Of a stretch of 64,000 bases of DNA, positions 7,997 through 16,589 are shown one piece after another. How positions within the stretch are numbered: the first letter of the stretch is position 1; every line of letters starts with the position of its first letter. The position numbers were made by a program, and so were the translations under genes. A model generated the notes under the pieces. It worked only from the letters and a program-made list of their open reading frames with translations, made no database searches and was not told the DNA's origin. Source of the DNA: Chitinophagaceae bacterium UBA7600 (GTDB taxonomy: Bacteria > Bacteroidota > Bacteroidia > Chitinophagales > Chitinophagaceae); contig DLKC01000001.1 of assembly GCA_002478885.1 (NCBI GenBank), forward strand, positions 1 to 64,000, in the 5' to 3' direction.

Positions 7997-8899
7997 TTAC
8001 CTGGCCTTCTTCATCACATAAATAACCGAACTGCATTTTTTTACATTCGTTATCGCAGCAATATTCGAAGTGCAACCAGTCCATAATGCGCTTAGCAGCC
8101 GGTTATGCCCGGTCTTATATTTTTCACTCAGCATTGACACGTAAAAACTATCAAACCACATTGGCTTGAACGCAGTAACCTTAAAGCCATGCTTTTCCAT
8201 CATTACCTTCATCGATTGCGGGGAGAAGTGGTATAAATGCCTCGGCACGTCATATGCTGCCCAGTTTTCCTGGTAATGAGTGGCATCTCCTGAAGTGTAA
8301 TTGGGAACAGCAATCACTAATGTACCACCCGGCTTTAGCAAGTTGTGGAATCTGTCAAGGTATTCATGTAGCTGGTGAACATGTTCCAGAACGTGCCATA
8401 ACGTTATTGTATCATATGTACTGTTTTGTAGACTGTACAGACTTGTTAATTTCAACAACGTTAGTTGGTGATTCCGTTGTGCATTTGCCCTTGCGGTTTC
8501 ATCGGGCTCCAGTCCGGTCACCTTCCAGCCAGCGATTTCCATAACGGCAGCAAAAGCCCCTGTGCCTGCACCCACATCAAGCAGGCTGCCCTTTTTGTAA
8601 CCGTTTTCTTTTTCAACTAAATTCTTCTTCGATCGTAGAGTGTAACTGCGCACCAAATGGTATAGCCTGTTGATAAGGCCCCGCTTTGTGTCGGAATGTG
8701 AAACATAATCTGCAGATTGGTAATAAGCACCGATTTCTTCTTCAGCGGGAACGTCCTGTGTAAACCTTGCCGTACAATCCTGGCAATGATAAATATCAAA
8801 AAACGCACTGCTCACCGTGTGGTCTGTTACCCGCAAAGCCTGTTGAATATTGCGGCTGCCGCAAACAGGGCAGCTACTGTATGAAATAACATTTGTCAT
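7997..8899 (-). CDS. class I SAM methyltransferase with N-terminal zinc ribbon
   Basis: The 300-aa protein begins with four cysteines in two pairs (C10, C13, C39, C42; CPVC and CQDC), a probable zinc ribbon. A Rossmann methyltransferase domain follows, with the SAM loop LLDVGAGTGAF (about 105-115) and the post-motif region LWHVLEHVHQLHEYLDRF. This architecture is common in methyltransferases that modify surface sugars or small metabolites. A conserved VPRHLYHFSPQSM block follows the catalytic region. The substrate cannot be told from sequence. The gene diverges from the DUF58 gene at 8998 and converges on the glutaminyl cyclase gene. Confidence 0.82.
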   Translation of the reverse strand: MTNVISYSSCPVCGSRNIQQALRVTDHTVSSAFFDIYHCQDCTARFTQDVPAEEEIGAYYQSADYVSHSDTKRGLINRLYHLVRSYTLRSKKNLVEKENGYKKGSLLDVGAGTGAFAAVMEIAGWKVTGLEPDETARANAQRNHQLTLLKLTSLYSLQNSTYDTITLWHVLEHVHQLHEYLDRFHNLLKPGGTLVIAVPNYTSGDATHYQENWAAYDVPRHLYHFSPQSMKVMMEKHGFKVTAFKPMWFDSFYVSMLSEKYKTGHNRLLSALWTGCTSNIAAITNVKKCSSVIYVMKKAR

Positions 8900-8997
8900 G
8901 TTGCGGCAAAGAAAGCGAAGTTTCAGTTAAAAAATACCGTCCCAAGGGCAGTTGTTTTTTTATACGAATCAACTTTCTTTATTTTTATCTTTCTGTA

Positions 8998-10377
8998 ATG
9001 ATGGGGAAACTATTTAAAAATATCCGGGCCGTAATTCAACCTGCTGTATTCTATGTGCCGTTCACATTCTACTTCCTGTTGTTTGGCATTGCTGTTTTGT
9101 TTGCTAACAGCTGGCTTGGTTCACAGGCGTTGATACCCGACAGTTCCTTTGCCGATATTTTCAAACTACTCCTTAAAACAGGTGTGTGGTTTCTTGTTGC
9201 TATTATTACGGTGGCCTTTATTTCGGTACTTGTGGCGTGGCTCGTTTTTCTTTGGAAGAAAAGAAAGAACAGCCTTGTTTTTTTTATTGAAACAAAATCT
9301 TCTCAACAAAATAAAGCCGGTAATCCTGTTCAGCAGGTCCAGATATCGGTTGCACCTGTGCTTAAGCCATTACTCGGATTTATCAAGCTGAGGCTACAAT
9401 ATGATGGAGAAAATTATTCAGACAAATTTGTACTTGCGGAGAAGAAACAGCAAAGACTTATTCCTACCAGCTTTGAGGGTGTTTACCAGTGGAACCTTCC
9501 GCAGATAAGAGAATATCATGTCGAAAAGCTGATCATTTATTTCGAAGACCTTTTCCAGTTTTTTTCGCTCACCGTCTCATTGCCTGTGCATAACCGTTTT
9601 TATACACATCCATTTGCACCTAAAGTCCAGGATTTTTCAATAACACCGCAAAAAACAGAAGATACGGAAACGCGTATCGAAGAACTGAAAAGAGTAGAGG
9701 GCGAATATCTTAACTACAAAAATTTCGAGAACAACGACGATGTACGCCGCATCGTTTGGAAGATATACGCAAAGAATAAGGAACTTGTGGTACGCATTCC
9801 CGAAGTGCTTGACCCGTATGCGTCGCACGCTTATATGTACGTTTCGTTCTTCAACATTTTCGACATAACCGGCAATGCTGTTGCAGAAACATTTTTTCTT
9901 AACTATTATAAGTCGATGATATGGGCCATCTACAGTAAACTTTGCACACAAGGTTTCGCGGTAAAATATGTGCCAGATCAACCATTGCCATCAAAGAGTT
10001 TTACAGAAGAAAAAGAATCGGTGCAGTATAACATCACTACAAGTAACTGGCACGCCGATAGAGATCTCAAATCGTTCGCAAATGCAAAAGATGCAGCGGT
10101 TGTGATTGTGTCGTCGCTTAGCGATGCTGCAGCCGTTGAACAGCTGCTGAACAGCCGGGCCGGCCCGGTACTTTTTATTTTTATCAGGCTCAGCCATTCC
10201 TTGCAGAAATCATACCTGGTGGGATTGTTGCAATGGCTATTTATTCAGCAGGAAAAAAATGATGTGGAAGTTTACAAAACCAGCTGGCGTTTGTCGCTGC
10301 AGCGGCCAAGGATTCTGCAGAATGAAAAAAAGCTGGAAGCACTGTTTGCAAAACACGGCAAAGCAGTGGTGATATAA
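8998..10377 (+). CDS. DUF58 domain protein
   Basis: From the ATG at 8998 the protein has 459 aa. A longer reading from 8893 would overlap the divergent methyltransferase gene and lacks any sensible N-terminus. Two membrane segments (about 17-38 and 55-80) are followed by a cytoplasmic part whose centre carries the DUF58 signature: EGEYLNYKNFENNDDVRRI, then WKIYAKNKELVVRIPE (about 240-280). DUF58 proteins accompany MoxR ATPases and transglutaminase-like membrane proteins. That is exactly the order here: the transglutaminase gene starts 222 bp downstream and MoxR follows. The last 100 residues resemble a vWA-like Rossmann fold (VVIVSSLSDAAAVEQLL). Confidence 0.85.
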   Translation: MMGKLFKNIRAVIQPAVFYVPFTFYFLLFGIAVLFANSWLGSQALIPDSSFADIFKLLLKTGVWFLVAIITVAFISVLVAWLVFLWKKRKNSLVFFIETKSSQQNKAGNPVQQVQISVAPVLKPLLGFIKLRLQYDGENYSDKFVLAEKKQQRLIPTSFEGVYQWNLPQIREYHVEKLIIYFEDLFQFFSLTVSLPVHNRFYTHPFAPKVQDFSITPQKTEDTETRIEELKRVEGEYLNYKNFENNDDVRRIVWKIYAKNKELVVRIPEVLDPYASHAYMYVSFFNIFDITGNAVAETFFLNYYKSMIWAIYSKLCTQGFAVKYVPDQPLPSKSFTEEKESVQYNITTSNWHADRDLKSFANAKDAAVVIVSSLSDAAAVEQLLNSRAGPVLFIFIRLSHSLQKSYLVGLLQWLFIQQEKNDVEVYKTSWRLSLQRPRILQNEKKLEALFAKHGKAVVI

Positions 10378-10391
10378 GAACGGTTTTTGTT

Positions 10392-10565
10392 ACCGGCTTT
10401 TGTTCTTTGTAGCATCGCCGGTTGTGTCACTCACTTCAACGTTCTTCGCTTTGAGGAGCAAGGGAATCAGCAAAAGGCTTCCCTGGTCACAAGCAATTGT
10501 TGACCATAGAGCGAAAGTACAAGAGTGCGACGCAACAAAAGCTTAATTGAAAAGCGGCAGCCAGG
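10392..10565 (+). repeat. palindromic repeat, both arms (heterotypic)
   Basis: Outer ACCGGCTTT, AGCATCGCCGG, left core TTGTGTCACTCACTTCAAC (10422-10440), about 75 bp of spacer, then right core GTACAAGAGTGCGACGCAA (10517-10535). Left and right cores belong to different alleles. It fills the gap between the DUF58 and transglutaminase genes. Confidence 0.85.
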
Positions 10566-10598
10566 TTTATAAAAAATTAAAAGCAGGCAGTTTAACAT

Positions 10599-13220
10599 AT
10601 GGCGATAGGAAGAGTTCATAACTGGAAGAAATTAATAGCGCAAATATTATTGCTCGGCGTGCCCACAGCAGTGCTGGCATATTATGTTATCTGGAACGCG
10701 AATAATTTTTTTAATATCCTGGAAAACGACTGGCTTAAGCAGGGAACATATTTTGCGGCAGGCCTCGTTACCGCGCTTGTTTTTTATAGCTACCGCTTCA
10801 GGTTTATTACTACAACTGTTTTTCTGCTGCTCGTTTATTATGCCTGGTATAAAATTCTTGCCAACATAACCGTTGGGGAGTTCGATGCATTCTTTGTATC
10901 TGTCAAGTTTATGATTTTTGCCATCCTGTTTTCTGTTGGATGGCTTACTGGTTATGGATTTTCGCGATCTCGCTATTACACCGTTTTTTGGTCGGCATTG
11001 CTGCTTTGCGTGGAGATAATTATTGTAAGCAAAACAACAGACATAAAGGCAGCAACGCTTATCAGTGCTTTTGCACCCGTGCTGGCTTATGGATTTTACA
11101 TCATTTTTACTGCCGAACTTATTCGCAATATGAGCGATGATGAGCAACGCTTCGGCTGGTTTATTACTAAGCGCATGCTGGGTTTTGGTATTGTGGTCGC
11201 TGTTCTGCTACTCGCGGTTTTAAGCATGTTTCAAAATGATTTTAAAGCGGTTGAAAAGGAATGGGCCAATCAGCAACCCGATTACAACAAAGACAAGGGT
11301 GGCGAGAGCATGACCAAAAAAAATAAAGACGGAAGCGTTAGCAATAAAGATCAAACGAGGCTGACAAGTTCACTTAACAAAGGAAAACGACTGGTGTTCG
11401 TTTCAAAGCTTGATAACTATTTTTCCGACGGTCAAACACCTAACCCGCTTTATTTTACTGCGTACTACTACACAAAGTTTGATACGCTTACACAGGCATT
11501 TGAAATCGACAGCCTGATGCCTGATAACGACCTGTTCAGGCCAAACCCTTCGAAGATCCCTTTGTATTTTGCAAAGACCGATTCCAGTGTTATCAAAAAC
11601 ACGCACGCTAGTTTAGAGAGGAAAGTTGTAACGGCAGAAGTGTATAAAGTGCTGCTTTCACCTGATGAATACATTGCACCGTCGACTGCATTTTTTTGCC
11701 AGCCTATACCCGTTGCCAACGAATACAAAGACCAGTACAAAAGTGCATACCGCGCAAAGATGTGGGTGAGCGACCTGAACAGTGCTTACTTTATTTATAA
11801 CCCGGCAGGTAATAAGACGCTGGAACAATTCCAGGAAAGCCGGTTCGACGAATTGCGATCCATTACCAATTTCAGCAGCGTTCAAAAGCGATTCCTAGAC
11901 TACTACACTTTCATGCCATCTAACGATGATTATGACAGTTTAAGGCAGCTTGCCTTAAAAATAACTGCCAATGCAAAAACACCGGTCGATAAAATGATCG
12001 CGATACGCGATTACTTTTTAAGTAAGGATGAGTTTGGCCAGCCCCTGTTTAAATATTCTGATAACCCCGGTATTCCGGGCTTACCAAGCGCGAGCAAGCT
12101 CAACTATTTTCTGTTTGATAACAGGAAAGGTTACTGCGCATATTTCGCTGGAGCAACTTTGTTTATGTTGCGGGCATTGGGTATTCCGTCTAGAGTGGCA
12201 GCCGGCTTTTTAACCATTGACCGGAGTACCAAAAACCCCGGCTGGTATTGGTTCTACGAAGACCAGGCACATGCATGGGTGCAGGTGTTTTTCCCGGGCT
12301 ATGGATGGATTGATTTTGATACCACCGTTCCGGATGTGAACACGCAACAGGCTCCACAGCCCGATGAAACACCGCCGCTGAACATGCAGGATGCCTACTT
12401 CGTTGCGGATGGAACTGTTACATCGATCGATACAGTTACCAAACGCATGAAAGTCGATGTGAGCAAAGTGCTGTTTCACGATAAAGATTATGAAACAACG
12501 AAGATTGAAAATTTGGAAATGGACGTTTCCATTGCAACAGTTTCTAAAGATACCGGTTCGGTTCCGTTAAGTGTAATAAAGAAGGGCATGCATGTTACGG
12601 CCGCATCTTTTGCAGAAGCGTTGAAAGATATAAAGGCAAATGATGATGACAGCATGCTGTCTGTATTGAAAAAACTTCCGGCGCCCGTTCCTGTCGACCA
12701 GGTAAAAATCATCGATCCTGATGCTGAGGCCAAACAAAAGAAAGCACAGGAAGAAGCTGCAAAGCAACCAATCGACTGGATAAAGGTATTGTTGGTCGCC
12801 TTGATTGTAGTCGCGTCAACTGCGTTGATTGTTTTTTTAACGCCGTGGCTTATTTGGCAGTATTACAATGCAAAGGCAAGAAACAGCCGTGATATTAAAT
12901 CAAAAGCCTTCAGCAGCCACCGGGCAGTGATGTATTACCTGAATCAAATTGGTTATGTAAGAACGAATACCGGGCCTGCTGATTATGCGCGGAATATTGA
13001 TGCATTGTTCAGAACAAATTTCGGGTCCTTTAGCATGGTGTACCAGAAACTTAAATATAGTTCGCAGCAATTGACCGACCACGAAAAGGTTGTGGTGTTG
13101 GAATTTTATAAACCGTTCATAAAATTGATGCGGCGCAATGTTTCATACAAAATAAGATTTAGTAAATTCTTAAATATTTATACGACATTAAACTGGTTCA
13201 CTCAAAATAAAAACGCATAA
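10599..13220 (+). CDS. membrane transglutaminase-like protease-fold protein
   Basis: The 873-aa protein has about seven N-terminal membrane segments (residues 13-210). An extracytoplasmic region follows with a transglutaminase core: Cys513 in GYCAYFA, His558 in QAHAWVQVFFPG and Asp572 in GWIDFDTT form the expected triad. A further membrane segment lies at about 727-750 (LLVALIVVASTALIVFL), followed by a cytoplasmic DUF4129-like tail. This is the layout of the TgpA-like proteins that occur with MoxR and DUF58. The catalytic domain would lie in the periplasm and could cut or crosslink peptides. The MoxR gene starts 3 bp after its stop, so they are one operon. Confidence 0.88.
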   Translation: MAIGRVHNWKKLIAQILLLGVPTAVLAYYVIWNANNFFNILENDWLKQGTYFAAGLVTALVFYSYRFRFITTTVFLLLVYYAWYKILANITVGEFDAFFVSVKFMIFAILFSVGWLTGYGFSRSRYYTVFWSALLLCVEIIIVSKTTDIKAATLISAFAPVLAYGFYIIFTAELIRNMSDDEQRFGWFITKRMLGFGIVVAVLLLAVLSMFQNDFKAVEKEWANQQPDYNKDKGGESMTKKNKDGSVSNKDQTRLTSSLNKGKRLVFVSKLDNYFSDGQTPNPLYFTAYYYTKFDTLTQAFEIDSLMPDNDLFRPNPSKIPLYFAKTDSSVIKNTHASLERKVVTAEVYKVLLSPDEYIAPSTAFFCQPIPVANEYKDQYKSAYRAKMWVSDLNSAYFIYNPAGNKTLEQFQESRFDELRSITNFSSVQKRFLDYYTFMPSNDDYDSLRQLALKITANAKTPVDKMIAIRDYFLSKDEFGQPLFKYSDNPGIPGLPSASKLNYFLFDNRKGYCAYFAGATLFMLRALGIPSRVAAGFLTIDRSTKNPGWYWFYEDQAHAWVQVFFPGYGWIDFDTTVPDVNTQQAPQPDETPPLNMQDAYFVADGTVTSIDTVTKRMKVDVSKVLFHDKDYETTKIENLEMDVSIATVSKDTGSVPLSVIKKGMHVTAASFAEALKDIKANDDDSMLSVLKKLPAPVPVDQVKIIDPDAEAKQKKAQEEAAKQPIDWIKVLLVALIVVASTALIVFLTPWLIWQYYNAKARNSRDIKSKAFSSHRAVMYYLNQIGYVRTNTGPADYARNIDALFRTNFGSFSMVYQKLKYSSQQLTDHEKVVVLEFYKPFIKLMRRNVSYKIRFSKFLNIYTTLNWFTQNKNA

Positions 13221-13222
13221 CA

Positions 13223-14206
13223 ATGGAGCAGCAAATTCAACTGGAAGAGGCATTAAAGAACATTCAGAAGCTGGTTGACAATATTGAGAAAGTGATTCGC
13301 GGTAAAAGAACGCAAATCCAGTTTATCCTTACCGCCCTGCTTGCAAAAGGTCATATTCTTATGGAAGATAATCCCGGCACGGGTAAAACGGTAATGGCTA
13401 AGACGCTGGCGCAGAGCATTTCCGCAAGGGAAGACCATCATGGCGTCAACTTTAAACGCATTCAGTTTACGCCCGATCTTCTGCCAATGGATCTCATCGG
13501 TTCGCATATTTTCGACGATGTAAAAAAGGAATTCATCTTTAAGAAAGGCCCATTGTTTTGCAATGTATTGCTGGCAGATGAGATTAACCGTGCCTCGCCA
13601 AAAGTACAATCGGCACTGCTCGAGTGTATGGCCGAAAACCAGATAACGATGGGCGATATTACCTACCAACTCGAAAATTTGTTTTTCGCTATTGCTACAC
13701 AAAACCCTATCGAGATGGAAGGCACTTATCCTTTACCTGCTGCACAGCTCGATCGTTTTTTCATCAAAATAATTTTCGGTTATGTGGATGAAGAAACAGA
13801 ACTGGATATTTACAAAGATTACCTGGGCATACAGAACAACCTGCAGCATATTGAACAGGTGTTGAGCATGGAAGAGATTTTATTCCTGCAGCGTGAAACA
13901 GAAAAGGTATTTGTGCATGAGGAGATTATTAAAGCGGTGCGCAACATAGTTTGGGCCACCAGGAAAACGCCAGATATTATACTTGGCGCCTCCACAAGAA
14001 GCGGCATCACTTTTCTTAAATGCTTAAAGGCGTTTGCATTGGTCAACGGCCGCAGTTTTGTTACCGAAGATGATTTAAAGCAAATCACGTCGGCGGTACT
14101 CGATCATAGGTTGATCTATCGCAACAAAGAAGCAAAGCAAAAGGCATTGGCCGCGATTCTTGACAGTGAATTGGGCAGATTAAGTAAAATGAAAATTGGT
14201 GAATAG
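13223..14206 (+). CDS. MoxR family AAA+ ATPase
   Basis: The 327-aa cytoplasmic ATPase carries Walker A EDNPGTGKT (48-56), Walker B VLLADEINRA (115-124), the sensor region IATQNPIEMEGTYPLP, and the arginine-finger area LDRFF. MoxR ATPases act as chaperones that mature or regulate partner protein complexes, usually with vWA or DUF58 proteins. It is translated 2 bp after the transglutaminase stop codon, and the DUF58 gene lies two genes upstream, so the ATPase probably remodels one of these neighbours. The length is normal for the family and no key residue is missing. Confidence 0.93.
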   Translation: MEQQIQLEEALKNIQKLVDNIEKVIRGKRTQIQFILTALLAKGHILMEDNPGTGKTVMAKTLAQSISAREDHHGVNFKRIQFTPDLLPMDLIGSHIFDDVKKEFIFKKGPLFCNVLLADEINRASPKVQSALLECMAENQITMGDITYQLENLFFAIATQNPIEMEGTYPLPAAQLDRFFIKIIFGYVDEETELDIYKDYLGIQNNLQHIEQVLSMEEILFLQRETEKVFVHEEIIKAVRNIVWATRKTPDIILGASTRSGITFLKCLKAFALVNGRSFVTEDDLKQITSAVLDHRLIYRNKEAKQKALAAILDSELGRLSKMKIGE

Positions 14207-14211
14207 TTATT

Positions 14212-14360
14212 GGCCCGGCTCCAGAGCAAATGGCATCGTTCCTTGCGTCGCGCCCATGTGCAAAAGAACAGCGATCGGCAGTAGTTTTGTCTGCTGGATG
14301 AAATTACAACCGTACAAGTGAGTAACACAACGGAAGCTGAACAAAGAACAGATGCTGGCA
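14212..14360 (+). repeat. palindromic repeat, both arms (heterotypic)
   Basis: GCCCGGCT starts 6 bp after the MoxR stop codon. The left core TTGCGTCGCGCCCATGTGC (14243-14261) and right core GTACAAGTGAGTAACACAA (14312-14330) are of different alleles. The element ends 23 bp before the next start codon. Confidence 0.85.
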
Positions 14361-14382
14361 AGCAAATAATATTTGAACAAAA

Positions 14383-16389
14383 ATGATCATAAAGCTGAGA
14401 TATAATATTTTTTTTGTGCTGATGTTGTTCGCGATGCATTTCACCGCCATTGCGCAGAATGCTGCGGCGCGTTACGAAATTGATGCAAAGCGCATTGGTG
14501 TAGCTCCGACCGATAAGGATGCGTTGCCGCGAAGCCGTGAGTTTATACGGCTCGACAGTACATATTATGTTGGCTGGATGTATGAGGGCTTGTACAAAGC
14601 CGACCGTAGTTCAGATTATCTTGGTTATAAAAATGCCGCAGTACCCTTGCAGAAAGCATTTGATCTTATTGATAAAGACTATCAGAAAACATTTCGTGTA
14701 TTGTATAACGATTTTCAAACGTTGTATCAGAATTTTCCGCGTTACCAGGATTTGTATATGATTTTTAACGCGCTTAAGGAGTGTTACGATAACGTGGAAA
14801 TGCCACAGCAGGCAATGGAACTGATACAAAAAATACAGGCCTACGGTTTTAAAAACGATTTTGGATTCGATCTTGCTTACCAGCGCTCATGGATGTTTCA
14901 TCGTAACAGGTTTCTTACATCAAAGCAATGCAGCTATCTTAAAAATTCCGTGGAAGAAAATGAGAAGGCGGCATTTCAAACCTGTTATGCCGGGCTTGCT
15001 TTTATCAAAAAATATGCAGCGGAAAATGAGGCCATTTTTGGCCCAGGTAATGCCGAACAGCGAATGCTTACCATTTACCACAACCTTGCCTTGTTGCATT
15101 GTTATAATAAGAACTACGACAGCAGCGAATATTATTATCAAAAGCTTGTTGATGGTGGCCGCGTCTCGTGGAATAATTTTGGCGGCATGATGAGTGAGAT
15201 CGGAAATTTTTCGGCGGCCGCGGAATATTTCAGTAACGATATTGGCAAAGCATACGGACACTTTCTGCGCGAACCTTATTATTATCTTCCAGAATTGTAT
15301 GTGTATGCCGGTAAAACAAAGGATGCTATTAACATGACGCAATCCATCATTGCTGAAAGTGGCTCTACACCTGGTTTTGGCTGGTACAATATTTCGCTGG
15401 CAAGAAGTTATATCTATGACGGCCAACTCGACAGTGCCGAGTTCGCACTTGACAAAGCTGCCAATTTTAAAGAGCTGCACATTGGTACAACGCTTACCCA
15501 AAGCCAGTACGATTTTAGCATTAACCTTTTGCGCGTTCAGTTGCTCGACAGGAAGGTCGCGCAGGAGAAATTTCTGAACAGCGGCTGGTGGTACTCACCT
15601 TCAAGTTTGTATAATATCAGTGTTTACGGCGCGCAGAAAAAGATGGCGGAATATGTTGTGGTGAATCAACTTTCTGCTAACCCCGAACGCAACCGGTTAA
15701 TGTACGACCTGTTTTGTGCAGAAGCAACAACGTCTTTTGATGAAGCATGGTACCTGATGAAGGATTTTAGCCCGCAATATTTTATAAAAAAATACCAGGA
15801 CTACCAGCAGACCGACAAGCGTAACAATGTGCAACGTTACTTTAAACTGTTTGCTGCGAAATTCAAGTATGAGAAAGGCGATGAGAAAGACGCAAAGAAT
15901 GATCTTGAAGAAATCAACCGTACCACGCTGCTCGACACCGCTAATGAAAAACTTTATATGGCAAGGGTTTTCGAAGGCCTTGCAACTGCTTACAGCAGCG
16001 ATGGCAATCAAAACAAATTTGCAGACTTTTGCGGCTCTTTGCTTGAAATATATCCGCAGTTGATCCCTTTTAGCGGTTTAAAAATTCCTATGCAGCTTTC
16101 TGTTTCGGGTTCCGATGCTGCGACCGTTAAAAAAATTGAAAGCGAAATAAGAGATTGCAGTATTGCTTTTGGCGACAACGGCTGCAAGGCTTCTGTAGTG
16201 ATTAATAAAAAATCTACTGCATACGAGGCGCTAATCACTGTTCGAAGTGAAAACGGGAAAACAATCGTAAAGAACGAGCGCCTTATTTTCAAAAAACCTG
16301 AAGGCGCCGGCAAGGAAATCGCGTTGCGATTGTTCGGGAAAGGTGGTGCGTTGGTGTTTGAACCTCCGCCACCAACAGAAAAAAAATAA
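14383..16389 (+). CDS. exported TPR-rich protein, 668 aa
   Basis: A signal peptide (about 1-25, ending AIAQN) precedes a long, almost wholly helical protein. TPR-like repeats are visible, for example LGYKNAAVPLQKAFDLI and YHNLALLHCYNKNYDSSEYY, with later units around residues 230-380. The C-terminal 130 residues change to beta-rich sequence (MQLSVSGSDAATVKKIESE and after), ending in a proline run and lysines. I do not recognise a named family. It follows DUF58, transglutaminase and MoxR genes in the same direction, separated from MoxR only by a repeat element. A periplasmic scaffold role for that system is plausible but only inferred. Confidence 0.75.
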   Translation: MIIKLRYNIFFVLMLFAMHFTAIAQNAAARYEIDAKRIGVAPTDKDALPRSREFIRLDSTYYVGWMYEGLYKADRSSDYLGYKNAAVPLQKAFDLIDKDYQKTFRVLYNDFQTLYQNFPRYQDLYMIFNALKECYDNVEMPQQAMELIQKIQAYGFKNDFGFDLAYQRSWMFHRNRFLTSKQCSYLKNSVEENEKAAFQTCYAGLAFIKKYAAENEAIFGPGNAEQRMLTIYHNLALLHCYNKNYDSSEYYYQKLVDGGRVSWNNFGGMMSEIGNFSAAAEYFSNDIGKAYGHFLREPYYYLPELYVYAGKTKDAINMTQSIIAESGSTPGFGWYNISLARSYIYDGQLDSAEFALDKAANFKELHIGTTLTQSQYDFSINLLRVQLLDRKVAQEKFLNSGWWYSPSSLYNISVYGAQKKMAEYVVVNQLSANPERNRLMYDLFCAEATTSFDEAWYLMKDFSPQYFIKKYQDYQQTDKRNNVQRYFKLFAAKFKYEKGDEKDAKNDLEEINRTTLLDTANEKLYMARVFEGLATAYSSDGNQNKFADFCGSLLEIYPQLIPFSGLKIPMQLSVSGSDAATVKKIESEIRDCSIAFGDNGCKASVVINKKSTAYEALITVRSENGKTIVKNERLIFKKPEGAGKEIALRLFGKGGALVFEPPPPTEKK

Positions 16390-16395
16390 TTTGGT

Positions 16396-16563
16396 CCCCG
16401 GCTTTTAATCCCTGGTCATCGCCTGTTGCGTCGCACACTTGTGCTGTTGATGTCCACGCAACTGAGTGCAAAAAATAATTGTAAATAATTTCTCAATGCC
16501 CCGATGCGAAAAGCTCATAACTATTTTGCCGTACAAGTGTGCGACGCAACGGTAGCCGGGCAT
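16396..16563 (+). repeat. palindromic repeat, both arms (homotypic)
   Basis: CCCCGGCTTT, TCATCGCCTG and left core TTGCGTCGCACACTTGTGC (16426-16444) mirror the right core GTACAAGTGTGCGACGCAA (16531-16549) and GTAGCCGGGC. Both cores are of the same allele, so this copy can pair well. It fills the gap between convergent genes. Confidence 0.88.
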
Positions 16564-16589
16564 CTTGCTAAAGCCAGGTTCAAAAAAGT

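Noticed and set aside
8893..8997. N-terminal extension of the DUF58 protein
   Set aside because: It overlaps the divergent methyltransferase start; the ATG at 8998 gives the normal membrane-helix start.
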